Assembly (NCBI RefSeq): GCF_047229345.1
Contig: NZ_JBFTER010000004.1
Coordinates: 24,612 to 88,611, forward strand
DNA length: 64,000 nt
Direction of reading: 5' to 3'
Source: Cellulomonas_A sp047229345
GTDB taxonomy: Bacteria > Actinomycetota > Actinomycetes > Actinomycetales > Cellulomonadaceae
Shown here: in pieces, positions 15,882 through 23,391 of the stretch
Layout of the letters: the number at the start of each line of letters is the position of its first letter
Numbering within the stretch: the stretch's first letter is position 1
The notes under the pieces: generated by a model
What the model saw: the letters and a program-made list of their open reading frames with translations, nothing else
Told to the model about the DNA's origin: nothing
Databases searched by the model: none
Translations under genes and position numbers: made by a program

Positions 15882-16124
15882 CTGCGAGTCGTCCTGCGCG
15901 CCGGCTCGCCCGACGACCAGCGACTCGTCGACGCGATCGCGGCCCGCGGCCTGAGCGCGGACGTCGTCGAGCTGGACGAGCACGACGCCGAACATCTCAG
16001 CCACAGCCTGGGAGACCATCGCGCCGTCCCGCCGAAGGTCGTCCTGAACAACGGTGAGGTGCTGCACGCCCCGAGCAACGCCGAGCTCGACGCAGCCCTC
16101 CTCAGAGCAGACCCGCGTCGTTGA
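15882..16124 (+). pseudogene. Glutaredoxin-like fragment lacking a start codon
   Basis: About 80 codons ending at 16124 follow the glutaredoxin fold pattern: strand VVLRAGSPDD, helix RLVDAIAARGL, strand ADVVELDEHD, cis-Pro region VPPKVVLNNGEVL and final helix SNAELDAALL. The active-site CPxC appears as SPDD, so no redox cysteine is present. No start codon or ribosome-binding site exists at the beginning. The frame opens directly after a C-run (about 15870) that abuts the aldo/keto reductase fragment. It is either a broken gene or the tail of a gene whose front has been lost. Confidence 0.45.
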
Positions 16125-16174
16125 CCACCGGCGGTTCTGGTCGAACGACTGGCGACGATGGCTGGAGTCGGTGA

Positions 16175-16385
16175 TCGTCCGTACGACAGCACCTGGCGCT
16201 GGGTGTGCCGTTGCTGGCGCTCATGACGGCGATCGCCGATCACGCGGCGTTCAACCTGCAGGGTCAGGGAGCGCACAACCTCGGTGCGAACGGGACGCCG
16301 CTGTGGCTGGATCCCACCACGTCGCTCGTGCCGTGGTGGGTGCGGGTGCAGTGGTCCTGGCTGGGCAGCAGTTCCGCGGATGCTC
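16175..16385 (+). pseudogene. Possible membrane-protein fragment
   Basis: An open stretch reads LALGVPLLALMTAIADHAAF followed by a Trp-rich loop (VPWWVRVQWSWLGSS) and then shifts into noise. The H-x3-N spacing after a hydrophobic helix recalls the C-terminal part of PrsW-type membrane proteases, but the match is weak. The next 200 bases (to 16609) contain another open stretch in a different frame without a recognisable family. Confidence 0.25.
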
Positions 16386-16609
16386 CGCAAGCACAACCCG
16401 AACCGCGCCGATCTGGTCGTGGCGCCGACGGACGGAAACGCCGCCAAGCTGCCCGCCGGGACCAGTGGGTGCGCCGCTCGAGGGGACATGGTGCTCGTCG
16501 TCCTCACGCAGGACAGCCCGATTCCTGACGGGCTGGTCGAGTACCCTCGCGGCGCCGGAGACTCCTAGATCCGTGAGCTTGCGCCGTACGTATCGCGGGG
16601 AGTGAGGTC

Positions 16610-17149
16610 GTGAGGGACGAGGTGCTCTACACCACGCGCTACAACCTCGCGACGCGCCGACCTGCTCGCGACCACGCGTGGGTACCGCCGCACGAGGCGG
16701 AACGGCTGGTGCGGGCCGGCGAGGGTATCGAGGTGGTCGACGCGTCCCGACGCGACACCGACGGTGCAGTGAAGCCGCTGTGGCTCGTCGGCCTCGCTGC
16801 GTCGGGCGCGATCCGGGTGCAGCTGCTCAGCCCGTCCGGATCGGTCGTGCGGGTCTCGGACTACGAGGTCGTCGACGGCCGTCTGTGGCGTTCGTCCTCG
16901 AGCGACTACGACTACGCCGACGACTCCGGGCGCCACCGGCTCGCCGAGGCGCAGCTCACCGTGCGGACCACCCGCGCGCCAGACGGAACCGGCACGCTGT
17001 CGATCAACGATGGTGCGTCTGCTCCGACGCACGTCACGAGCTTCGCCGACATCCCCACGGAAGGCGGATGGCTCGACATCCCGGCCTTCGGCGACTGGGG
17101 ACCGGTCGTGAACGCGACCCGGGGTGCGACGCCCGGCGTGCCTTCCTGA
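16610..17149 (+). CDS. Hypothetical protein
   Basis: A 179-residue soluble protein starting at GTG 16610 with a GAGTGAGG ribosome-binding site just upstream. It is acidic, with no signal peptide, membrane segment or cysteine. Sequence features are YTTRYNLATRRPARDHAWVP near the N-terminus, a strand-rich middle, and a conserved-looking end (GGWLDIPAFGDWGPVV). Codon use is normal for the window, so it is probably a real gene even though its surroundings are decayed. I do not recognise a family. Confidence 0.6.
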   Translation: MRDEVLYTTRYNLATRRPARDHAWVPPHEAERLVRAGEGIEVVDASRRDTDGAVKPLWLVGLAASGAIRVQLLSPSGSVVRVSDYEVVDGRLWRSSSSDYDYADDSGRHRLAEAQLTVRTTRAPDGTGTLSINDGASAPTHVTSFADIPTEGGWLDIPAFGDWGPVVNATRGATPGVPS

Positions 17150-17236
17150 GCCGCCGACCGCACCGCGCCAGAGATCTCACTCGTCGACCATCGAACGCTC
17201 GTGCGCACTCTTGCCCGTGAGGTCGAGGATGAAGCC

Positions 17237-17392
17237 ATGAGCACTGACCCGTCGTTCCACGACGTGCCTTTCGACGAGCTGGAGCCCGAGCGGCTCGTCC
17301 CGACACTGCTCGGGCTCGGGCTCGCGCTGCAGCCCCAGCTCGACGCGCGCGATGACGTGCGGGGGACAGGTCTGCAGGCTCCGGCGGAGTAA
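17237..17392 (+). CDS. Possible short ORF of 51 residues
   Basis: ATG 17237 opens a 51-residue acidic peptide (FDELEPERLVPTLLGLGLAL in the middle) with no recognised domain. The preceding GAGGATGAAGCC offers a weak ribosome-binding site. It may be the start of a gene truncated by the rearrangements seen in this region. Confidence 0.3.
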   Translation: MSTDPSFHDVPFDELEPERLVPTLLGLGLALQPQLDARDDVRGTGLQAPAE

Positions 17393-17755
17393 GCGCTTCG
17401 AGCCGTTTCGTCGTGAGGATTGCGGCCACGCCGGGGAGCGAGCACCTCGACGACGAGCGCGGCCACCCGTACTGCTCTTGTCGAGGTCGGCTCGGGCCGG
17501 ATCGTTCAGACTGAGGCGGACGGTGCGCCCGTCGCACGCCTCGTGCGTCGGACTTCTGCCCTGCACGACGTCGAGCAGGAGCCGGCGCCCGGCCGCATGC
17601 ACGGGACCGTCGGCGGGCGCGCACCTGGAGGGTGGCGACGCCGCTGAGGACCGCCGACGGCGCAGGGCGCCGCCCGATCCGGCCTTCCGGTGGCCAGGAG
17701 CACACGCCGGGCGAACGACGTGTGCAGGGTTTCCGTCCCGCGCCGACCCTGCGCG
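17393..17755. other. Gene-free stretch
   Basis: No frame on either strand has convincing protein character, and I see no RNA gene or repeat. It separates the decayed region from the persulfide operon. Confidence 0.5.
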
Positions 17756-18025
17756 TCAGGCGAGGGAGAGGAAGAGCTTCTCGAGCTTGGCGACGTCGAG
17801 GGTGGCCTGCTCGGTCTCGGTGCCGGGGGTCATGCACTGCTTCATGCCGGAGGCGATGATCGCGAAGCCGGCGCGGTCGAGGGCGCGGGAGACGGCGGAG
17901 AGCTGGGTGACGACGTCCTCGCAGTCGCGTCCTTCGTCGAGCATGCGGATGACGCCGGCGAGCTGGCCCTGGGCGCGCTTGAGGCGGTTGGTGACCTTGC
18001 TCATCTCGTTGGGGTCGAGCTCCAT
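17756..18025 (-). CDS. CsoR/CstR-family repressor, probably a persulfide sensor
   Basis: An 89-residue all-helical repressor of the CsoR/RcnR superfamily (NRLKRAQGQLAGVIRMLDEG, then DCEDVVTQLSAVSRAL). The two conserved cysteines are C35 and C64, 29 residues apart. The copper-ligand His of CsoR (four residues before the second Cys) is Gly60 here. That pattern belongs to CstR-type sensors that form Cys-Cys persulfide bridges, not to copper sensors. AAGGAG lies 7 nt before ATG 18025. It is the last gene of a rhodanese operon and has a matching operator 34 nt upstream, so autoregulation and persulfide induction are likely. Confidence 0.88.
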   Translation of the reverse strand: MELDPNEMSKVTNRLKRAQGQLAGVIRMLDEGRDCEDVVTQLSAVSRALDRAGFAIIASGMKQCMTPGTETEQATLDVAKLEKLFLSLA

Positions 18026-18058
18026 GGCCGTGCTCCTTGTCTCGGGGGTGGCGTGACG

Positions 18059-18074
18059 ATACCCCGGTGGGTAC
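18059..18074. promoter_or_regulatory. CsoR/CstR-type operator 2
   Basis: ATACCCCGGTGGGTAC matches the ATACCCC-N2-GGGGTAT operator at 12 of 14 arm positions. It lies between the Cys-rich mini-gene and the repressor gene, giving the repressor an internal, self-regulated promoter. Confidence 0.7.
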
Positions 18075-18083
18075 CGGGAGGTG

Positions 18084-18203
18084 TCAGCGGGGGCAGGTGC
18101 AGCGGGCCGTGGGCGGGACGGTGGCCATGACGTCGCGGACGTGCATGCCGCAGCCGTCCCAGGTGGTCTTGCCGCAGGCGGGGCACGAAGCGGGGTAGCA
18201 CAT
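18084..18203 (-). CDS. Cys-rich mini-protein of 39 residues
   Basis: ATG 18203 to TGA 18084 encodes 39 residues with six cysteines: C2, C7 and C10 (CPAC), C18, and C35 and C37 (CTC). A GCGMHV motif sits in the centre. CxxC plus CxC suggests a zinc-ribbon-like or metal/persulfide-binding peptide. It lies in the operon between the rhodanese and the repressor, and GAGGAGACCCC precedes the start. Similar short Cys-rich proteins accompany rhodanese genes in other actinobacteria as far as I recall. Function unknown; a persulfide carrier or metal buffer is possible. Confidence 0.75.
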   Translation of the reverse strand: MCYPASCPACGKTTWDGCGMHVRDVMATVPPTARCTCPR

Positions 18204-18257
18204 GGGGTCTCCTCGGTCGGGTCAGGCGGTCGGGCTGGGGTCGGTGGCGCGGGGTGG

Positions 18258-18620
18258 TCAGCGGCGGGTGGTGCCGCCGGCGGCGCGCCAGGCGGCGATG
18301 CCCCCCGACAGGCTGGTGGCGTCGACGCCGGCGCTGCGCAGCGCGGCGGCGCCGGTACGCGAGCGCAGCCCTGAGGCGCACATGACCACGACGCGGGCGC
18401 CCGCGGGCAGGCGGCCGGGTGCGGTCGCGATGTCGGCCAGCGGGACGTGGAGGGCGCGCGGCGCGTGGCCGGTGCGCCACTCGCCGGTCTCGCGGACGTC
18501 GAGGACGAGGGCGCCGTCGGCGACGAGGTCGAGGGCGGTGCGGGCGTCGACGGTGCGGGGCAGGCCGGTCGGGCGGCGGGCGGTCAGGCGGTCGCGCAGG
18601 GCGGCCAGGGGTGAGCGCAC
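18258..18620 (-). CDS. Single-domain rhodanese
   Basis: A 120-residue rhodanese with active-site loop CASGLRSRTG (C81), the conserved ALVLDVRETGEWRTGHAPRA before it, and the terminal LSGGIAAWRAAG. It transfers sulfane sulfur via a Cys-persulfide. There is no signal peptide, so it is cytoplasmic. It lies 70 nt downstream of the CoA-disulfide reductase-rhodanese gene on the same strand, which suggests joint detoxification or use of polysulfide under control of the CstR-like repressor. Confidence 0.92.
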   Translation of the reverse strand: MRSPLAALRDRLTARRPTGLPRTVDARTALDLVADGALVLDVRETGEWRTGHAPRALHVPLADIATAPGRLPAGARVVVMCASGLRSRTGAAALRSAGVDATSLSGGIAAWRAAGGTTRR

Positions 18621-18689
18621 GAGTGGGTCCTCGTTCCTTCGGGGGAGCTCGGTCGGCGCCGGGCGGCAACCCGGCGCGGGGTCAGGGGG

Positions 18690-20417
18690 TCAGGCGGCGA
18701 GGTCGGGGTGGACGGCCTGGAGGGTGAGCCAGCCGCCGGAGAGGTTCCGGGCGTCGACGCCCGCGCCGCGCAGCATGCGGGTGGCGAGGTAGGAGCGGAC
18801 CCCGCTCGCGCAGTGCACGCTGACCGGGCGGCCGGCGGCGGCGTCGCGGACCTCGTCGAGGCGGGCGCGCAGCTCGGTGTGCGGGACGTGCAGCGACCCG
18901 GGCAGGTGCGCGGCGGCGCGTTCCTTCGCGGAGCGGACGTCGAGCACGAGGGTCGAGGCGCGGACGGCGTCGAGGTCGGTGGCCTGCCACTGGGGCATGG
19001 TCCCGTCCAGGACGTTCTGGGCGACGAAGCCGAGCATGTTGACCGGGTCCTTCGCCGAGCCGTAGGGCGGGGCGTACGCGAGCTCGAGCTCGGCGAGGTC
19101 GTCGGCGGTCATCCCGGCGCGCAGGGCCGTGGCCAGGACGTCGATGCGCTTGTCGACCCCGTCGCGCCCGACCGCCTGGGCACCGAGGAGCCGCCCGTCG
19201 GGGGCGAACGAGGCGACGAGGTGCACGGCCTGGGCGCCGGGGAAGTACCCGGCGTGGTGGTTGGGGTGCAGGTGCACGGTCTCGTGCGCGATCCCCGCCG
19301 TGGTGAGTGTGGCCTGGCTCGCGCCGGTCACCGCGGCGGTCAGGTCGAAGACCCGGACGATCGCGGTGCCGAGGACCGGGGCCTGCGGGGTGGTGCGTCG
19401 GCCGAGCATCGAGTCGGCGGCGCGCCGGCCCTGCTTGTTGGCAGGCCCCGCGAGCGGCACGGGTCCCGTGGTGCCGGTGACGGCGTGGCGGACCTCGATC
19501 GCGTCGCCTACGGCCCAGATGTGCGGGTCGGAGGTGCGGTGGTCGGCGTCGACGCGGATCGCCCCGCGCGGGGCGAGCTCGAGGCCGGTGTCGCGGGCCA
19601 GGTCGCTCGCCGGGCGGACGCCGACGTTGACGACCACGAGGTCCGCGCCGAGCACGGTCCCGTCCGAGAGCAGCACCGCGACGCGCTCGCCCGAGGGCCC
19701 GGCGTCGTCGACCGCGACCGCGGACATGCCCAGGTGCAGCCCGACGCCGTGCGCGCGCAGCTCGTCGGCCAGGAGCGGCGCGAGCTCGGCGTCGAGCGGG
19801 GGCAGGACGTGGTCGGCGAGCTCGACGAGGTCGACGTCCAGGCCGCGCGCGACCAGCGCCTCCACGGCCTCGAGCCCGATGAAGCCGGCGCCGACCACGA
19901 CCGCACGCGGCCGGCGAGCGTCGCCGGCGGCTGCGAGGGCGGTGTCGACGCGGGCGCGCAGGGCGTCGACGTCCGGGACGGTCCGCAGCGCGTGCACGGC
20001 CGGGTGGTCGAGCCCGTCGATCGGCGGGCGCACCGCGACGGCGCCCGGGGCGAGCAGCAGCGCGTCGTACGGCTCCTGGTACTCACCGGTGGCGGTGCTG
20101 ACGGCGACGGTCCGGGCAGCCCGGTCGATCGAGACGACGCGGTGGCCCGTGCGGACGTCGAGGTTCAGCGCCGCACGCAAGCTCGCCGGGGTGTGGAGCA
20201 GGAGGTCCTCGCGCTCGGCGATCTCCCCGGACAGGTGGTACGGCAGCCCGCAGTTCGCGAACGACACGTACTCCGACTGCTCGAGCACCACGATCCGGGC
20301 GTGCTCGTCGAGCCGGCGGGCCCGCGCCGCGGCGCTCATCCCGCCGGCGACACCTCCGACGATCACCAGGCGACGCGGAGCGGCGAGCGGTGCAGCGCGG
20401 GTCTCGGTCGTGTTCAT
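18690..20417 (-). CDS. FAD-dependent CoA-disulfide/persulfide reductase with C-terminal rhodanese domain
   Basis: A 575-residue fusion. An FAD Rossmann motif (VIVGGVAGGMSAA, about 18-30) is followed by the redox Cys C56 in SFANCGLPYHLSG. Next come the NAD(P)H Rossmann motif (VVVGAGFIGLEAVEAL), the second FAD motif (IWAVGDAIEV) and the dimerisation domain. A rhodanese domain has C536 in CASGVRSYLATRML. This is the CoADR-RHD/NAD(P)H persulfide reductase architecture. ATG 20417 is preferred over ATG 20423 because GGAAG then sits at proper spacing. A perfect CsoR-type operator lies 16 nt upstream. It is the first gene of a four-gene sulfane-sulfur operon. Confidence 0.93.
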   Translation of the reverse strand: MNTTETRAAPLAAPRRLVIVGGVAGGMSAAARARRLDEHARIVVLEQSEYVSFANCGLPYHLSGEIAEREDLLLHTPASLRAALNLDVRTGHRVVSIDRAARTVAVSTATGEYQEPYDALLLAPGAVAVRPPIDGLDHPAVHALRTVPDVDALRARVDTALAAAGDARRPRAVVVGAGFIGLEAVEALVARGLDVDLVELADHVLPPLDAELAPLLADELRAHGVGLHLGMSAVAVDDAGPSGERVAVLLSDGTVLGADLVVVNVGVRPASDLARDTGLELAPRGAIRVDADHRTSDPHIWAVGDAIEVRHAVTGTTGPVPLAGPANKQGRRAADSMLGRRTTPQAPVLGTAIVRVFDLTAAVTGASQATLTTAGIAHETVHLHPNHHAGYFPGAQAVHLVASFAPDGRLLGAQAVGRDGVDKRIDVLATALRAGMTADDLAELELAYAPPYGSAKDPVNMLGFVAQNVLDGTMPQWQATDLDAVRASTLVLDVRSAKERAAAHLPGSLHVPHTELRARLDEVRDAAAGRPVSVHCASGVRSYLATRMLRGAGVDARNLSGGWLTLQAVHPDLAA

Positions 20418-20432
20418 CGGCATGCTTCCAAC

Positions 20433-20448
20433 ATACCCCCAGGGGTAT
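20433..20448. promoter_or_regulatory. CsoR/CstR-type operator 1
   Basis: ATACCCCCAGGGGTAT has perfect 7-bp arms and a 2-nt centre, matching the G/C-tract operator of CsoR-family repressors. It lies directly upstream of the reductase start, so repressor binding would block transcription of the operon. Confidence 0.88.
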
Positions 20449-20597
20449 CCAAGTTCAAAAGGCGCGGATCGTTGAGCGGTCCAGGTCCCGCCCCTCGGTC
20501 GGCAGGGCGCGAGGCGCATGTACTCAAGCGTGTGTCTGGTACATCCGTGGGTCGGCGCGACGGGTCGCGACGCCTGACGCGTCTGCATGGTGGCGGC

Positions 20598-20603
20598 TAG
20601 CGT
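20598..20603 (+). promoter_or_regulatory. -10 element of a leaderless promoter for the lipoprotein gene
   Basis: TAGCGT ends 7 nt before GTG 20611, the spacing seen at other leaderless genes here. It decides between GTG 20611 and the upstream ATG 20587. Confidence 0.5.
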
Positions 20604-20610
20604 CGTTCCG

Positions 20611-21129
20611 GTGACCATCACCCCGCCCCGCCCGCCAGGCCTGCCCACTCTCGCGGTCGGCGCGTCGACCTTCGTGCTCCTGCTGCTCGTCGGCGGGTGT
20701 GCCGACGGGGGCCTCGGGCGACGAGCGGCCGAGGACGCCCAGCGCAAGGCCCTGCTGGTGACCACCCGGGTCGACAACACCGTCGCGGAGGAGCCGGGGT
20801 CGAGCAGCCCCGCGCTCGCCGAGGCGGTGGCGGCCGCCGCGACGTCGATCGGCGCCTTCGTCACGACGAGCGTCGTGACCTCCTCCGGCGTGGAGCTCGG
20901 ACTCGAGATCGACGGGAACACGACCAGCGGCGGCGGGCTGTTCGTGAGCTCGGCAAGCCGTCGGCTCTGCCTCGTGCTCACCGTGGATCCCCGTGAGGAC
21001 CCGCCCTCGCGGCTCGAGGACGTGGAGTGCACGGACCTGCCGCCGGGCTACGAGGAGATCGACCTCGACGACCGTGCGATGGACGACGACCCGGTGGCTG
21101 ACAGCGTGGGCAGTCGCCGAGCTTCCTGA
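20611..21129 (+). CDS. Probable lipoprotein, unknown function
   Basis: A 172-residue protein with a lipoprotein signal: the hydrophobic stretch LAVGASTFVLLLLVGGCADG ends in a lipobox LVGGC. The mature part is acidic, rich in Ser/Thr/Gly, with one further cysteine pair (RRLCLVL and VECTDLPPG) that could form a disulfide. No domain recognised. It would be anchored to the outer face of the membrane. It diverges from the persulfide operon but has its own promoter. Confidence 0.65.
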   Translation: MTITPPRPPGLPTLAVGASTFVLLLLVGGCADGGLGRRAAEDAQRKALLVTTRVDNTVAEEPGSSSPALAEAVAAAATSIGAFVTTSVVTSSGVELGLEIDGNTTSGGGLFVSSASRRLCLVLTVDPREDPPSRLEDVECTDLPPGYEEIDLDDRAMDDDPVADSVGSRRAS

Positions 21130-21197
21130 GATGGTCCTGACGGAGCGCCCGACACCGCCACGGGCCCCTGTCTCGTGCATGCCGACCCGGACCTTCG

Positions 21198-21250
21198 GCT
21201 AGGTGCATGCGCTCAGCGAGCGCGCTGTGAGGGTTCGCGGTGCACCTAGC
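21198..21250. repeat. Nested inverted repeat
   Basis: GCTAGGTGCA (21198-21207) pairs perfectly with TGCACCTAGC (21241-21250). Inside the loop is a second perfect hairpin, GCGCTC-AGC-GAGCGC (21209-21223). It lies between the lipoprotein gene and the recombinase remnant. It could be a terminator or a relic of a recombination site. Confidence 0.55.
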
Positions 21251-21258
21251 GCACGACC

Positions 21259-21585
21259 ATGCCGCTGCGCGGCCCTCGGCACCAGCAGTCGTCACGGGGT
21301 CGCTACCACCGCGCCGGTGAAGCCGTCAGCCACGAGTCGCTCGAGGACCATCTCGGCGAAGAGGTCGCCCGACGGCCCTCCCCAGACGTTCTGGGAAGAG
21401 GGCACGTGCACACGCTGCGCCACTCAGCAGCAACGGCCTGGCTCGAGGCCGGCGTGAACATCAACGCCGTCAGCACGCTGCTCGGGCACGCCGACATCCG
21501 GATCGCGGCCGACGTCGACGGTCACGTCTCGGACGCCGTCGCGCGGGCCGCGATGGCGACCCTCTCGGGGATCCTGCACGCGTGA
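21259..21585 (+). pseudogene. C-terminal remnant of a tyrosine recombinase (integrase)
   Basis: The second half of this 108-codon frame is clearly a phage-type integrase end: HTLRHSAATAWLEAGVNINA (box II H-x2-R), STLLGHADIRIAADVDGHVS and a final helix. Catalytic His/Arg and the GH are present, but the expected DVYGHVS reads DVDGHVS, so the nucleophilic Tyr is Asp. The N-terminal 250 or more residues are missing. It points toward the tRNA cluster 180 nt downstream, a classical integration site. I read it as the dead remnant of an integrated element. Confidence 0.8.
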
Positions 21586-21718
21586 CGAGGATCACTCGGC
21601 CACTCGGCGTCGGACTGGTGTTCCGCCGCTGTCCGTCGCCGTTCGGCACGTCTCGTGGGCGTCCATCGAAACGGCGTCGGGGTACGCGTTGGGGTATGGG
21701 AGTCGGCAGAGACCACGA

Positions 21719-21748
21719 AGGCCGTCCCGGATGTCTCCGGAACGGCCT
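21719..21748 (-). terminator. Terminator of the tRNA cluster
   Basis: AGGCCGT...ACGGCCT arms with an inner CCGG/CCGG pair and a 6-nt loop form a hairpin 21 nt downstream of tRNA-Val on the minus strand. Confidence 0.65.
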
Positions 21749-21768
21749 GTGACCTGCGGTGATGCTGG

Positions 21769-21840
21769 TGGGCGATACTGGGATCGAACCAGTGACCTCT
21801 TCCGTGTCAGGGAAGCGCGCTACCGCTGCGCCAATCGCCC
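21769..21840 (-). tRNA. tRNA-Val(GAC)
   Basis: A 72-nt cloverleaf with acceptor GGGCGAT/ATCGCCC and discriminator A. Anticodon stem CTTCC/GGAAG has loop CTGACAC giving anticodon GAC, and the T-arm is GGTTCGATCC. It is the last gene of a Gly-Cys-Val cluster. Confidence 0.97.
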
Positions 21841-21854
21841 AAGGCTGTGCTGCG

Positions 21855-21925
21855 AGGTGGAGATGGGATTCGAACCCACGTATACGGCTTTGCAGGCCGC
21901 TGCCTCGCCTCTCGGCCACTCCACC
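21855..21925 (-). tRNA. tRNA-Cys(GCA)
   Basis: A 71-nt cloverleaf with acceptor GGTGGAG/CTCCACC and discriminator T. The anticodon loop is CTGCAAA (anticodon GCA), and the T-loop is GGTTCGAATCC. Confidence 0.97.
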
Positions 21926-21980
21926 CTGAGACCGCAGTCCTCAGCGACCCTCGCGGGTCGATCAGGAGTGTCTGCCTCCG

Positions 21981-22052
21981 AGCGGACGACGGGATTCGAA
22001 CCCGCGACCCTCACCTTGGCAAGGTGATGCTCTACCACTGAGCCACGTCCGC
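21981..22052 (-). tRNA. tRNA-Gly(GCC)
   Basis: A 72-nt cloverleaf with acceptor GCGGACG/CGTCCGC and discriminator T. Anticodon stem TCACC/GGTGA has loop TTGCCAA (anticodon GCC). It is the first gene of the cluster, so the promoter lies within about 22053-22160. Confidence 0.97.
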
Positions 22053-22163
22053 GCGACACTTCCTCCGGCTCTCACCGGCGTTCCGTGTGCGTGCTGAACA
22101 TTAGCCGACGTTTTCGGCAAGAGTCCAACCGGCTCCCCGTCCGCGCGTCGGCGGAGGGCTCGG

Positions 22164-22169
22164 TAGCGT
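22164..22169 (+). promoter_or_regulatory. -10 element of a leaderless promoter for pabB
   Basis: TAGCGT ends 7 nt before GTG 22177. The earlier in-frame GTG at 22168 overlaps this hexamer and is therefore an unlikely start. Confidence 0.55.
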
Positions 22170-22176
22170 GTCGACC

Positions 22177-23391
22177 GTGCAGGTCAGAGCCCCGATCGGA
22201 CCACCCGACGTCACCCCCCGGGGGGCCGGCGAGGCGTGGTTCTCGGGGGTGCGCGCGCGGGGGGTGGTCGAGTGCGTCGACGTCGTCGCCGATCCCGGGC
22301 AGCTGGCCGAGCCGGGGTTCTGGGTCGTCGTGGGGGAGTTCGAGGGGCGCGTCCGGGCGTGGCGGTTCGCGGAGGTCGAGCGGGGCGACAGCACGCGCGA
22401 GGACCCGGGTGCGACGGGCGCCCCGGCGACGGCGACGGCGGCGGCGTGGCGCGGTCCGGCGGCGTCGGACTGGACCACCTCGCTCGACCGGAGCGGCTAC
22501 GAGGCCGCGGTGCGCGCCGTGCAGGACGAGATCCGGGCGGGGGAGGTGTACCAGGCCAACCTCTGCCGGGTCCTGCGCGCGCCGCTGGGCGCACCGGGGG
22601 AGGCCGAGCCTGACGCGCGGGCGCTCGCGGCGGTGCTCGCACAGGGGAATCCGGCGCCCTTCGCGGGCGGGGTCCACGTGCCGGGCGGAGCCGGGGTCGA
22701 CCCGGTGTGGGTCGTGTCGGCGTCGCCGGAGCTCTTCCTGCGCGTCGAGGACGGCGTCGTGACGTCGAGCCCGATCAAGGGCACCGCGACGACGGCGGAG
22801 GGCCTGTCCGCGAAGGACGAGGCCGAGAACGTCATGATCACGGACCTCGTCCGCAACGACCTGCAGCGGGTGAGCGTCCCGGGCACGGTCGAGGTCACGG
22901 CGCTCCTCGCGCTCGAGCGCCACCCCGGCCTCGTGCACCTCGTCTCGACCGTCCAGGGGCGCCTCGCGCCGGACCTGCGCGACTCGCCCGGGCTCTGGGC
23001 GGAGCTGCTGGGGGCGACGTTCCCCCCGGGCTCGGTGTCGGGTGCCCCGAAGAGCTCGGCGCTCCGGATCATCAGCCGCCTCGAACCCGTCCCTCGCGGG
23101 CCGTACTGCGGCGCGGTCGGCTGGGTCGACGTCGGGCGCGACGGGTCCGTGCGCGCCGAGCTCGCGGTCGGCATCCGGAGCTTCTGGTGGGAACCGCCGT
23201 CGGGGGACGCCCCGCCACCGGACGCGCCGGGTCGCCCCGGCGCAAAGGGCACGCTGCGGTTCGGCACCGGCGCGGGGATCACCTGGGGCAGCGACGCCCG
23301 TGCGGAGTGGCGCGAGACCGAGCTCAAGGCCGCACGCCTCGTCGCGCTCGCCTCCCGCGGTGGGCCTCCGGTGGGAGACTGGGCGCCATGA
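22177..23391 (+). CDS. pabB: Aminodeoxychorismate synthase component I
   Basis: A 404-residue chorismate-binding enzyme that makes 4-amino-4-deoxychorismate for folate synthesis. The core motifs are GEVYQANLCR, SPELFLRV, SSPIKGTATT (the Lys of PIKGT is the PabB-type nucleophile), AENVMITDLVRNDL and SVSGAPKSSAL. The N-terminal domain is short, and no glutamine amidotransferase domain is fused. The start is set by the leaderless promoter. Its stop overlaps the ATG of pabC (ATGA), so the two steps of p-aminobenzoate synthesis are translationally coupled. Confidence 0.92.
   Translation: MQVRAPIGPPDVTPRGAGEAWFSGVRARGVVECVDVVADPGQLAEPGFWVVVGEFEGRVRAWRFAEVERGDSTREDPGATGAPATATAAAWRGPAASDWTTSLDRSGYEAAVRAVQDEIRAGEVYQANLCRVLRAPLGAPGEAEPDARALAAVLAQGNPAPFAGGVHVPGGAGVDPVWVVSASPELFLRVEDGVVTSSPIKGTATTAEGLSAKDEAENVMITDLVRNDLQRVSVPGTVEVTALLALERHPGLVHLVSTVQGRLAPDLRDSPGLWAELLGATFPPGSVSGAPKSSALRIISRLEPVPRGPYCGAVGWVDVGRDGSVRAELAVGIRSFWWEPPSGDAPPPDAPGRPGAKGTLRFGTGAGITWGSDARAEWRETELKAARLVALASRGGPPVGDWAP

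Noticed and set aside
16400..16568. Open stretch reading RADLVVAPTDGNAAKLPAGT as a P-type ATPase piece
   Set aside because: The resemblance is only to a short GD-x-V loop; no flanking motif supports it.
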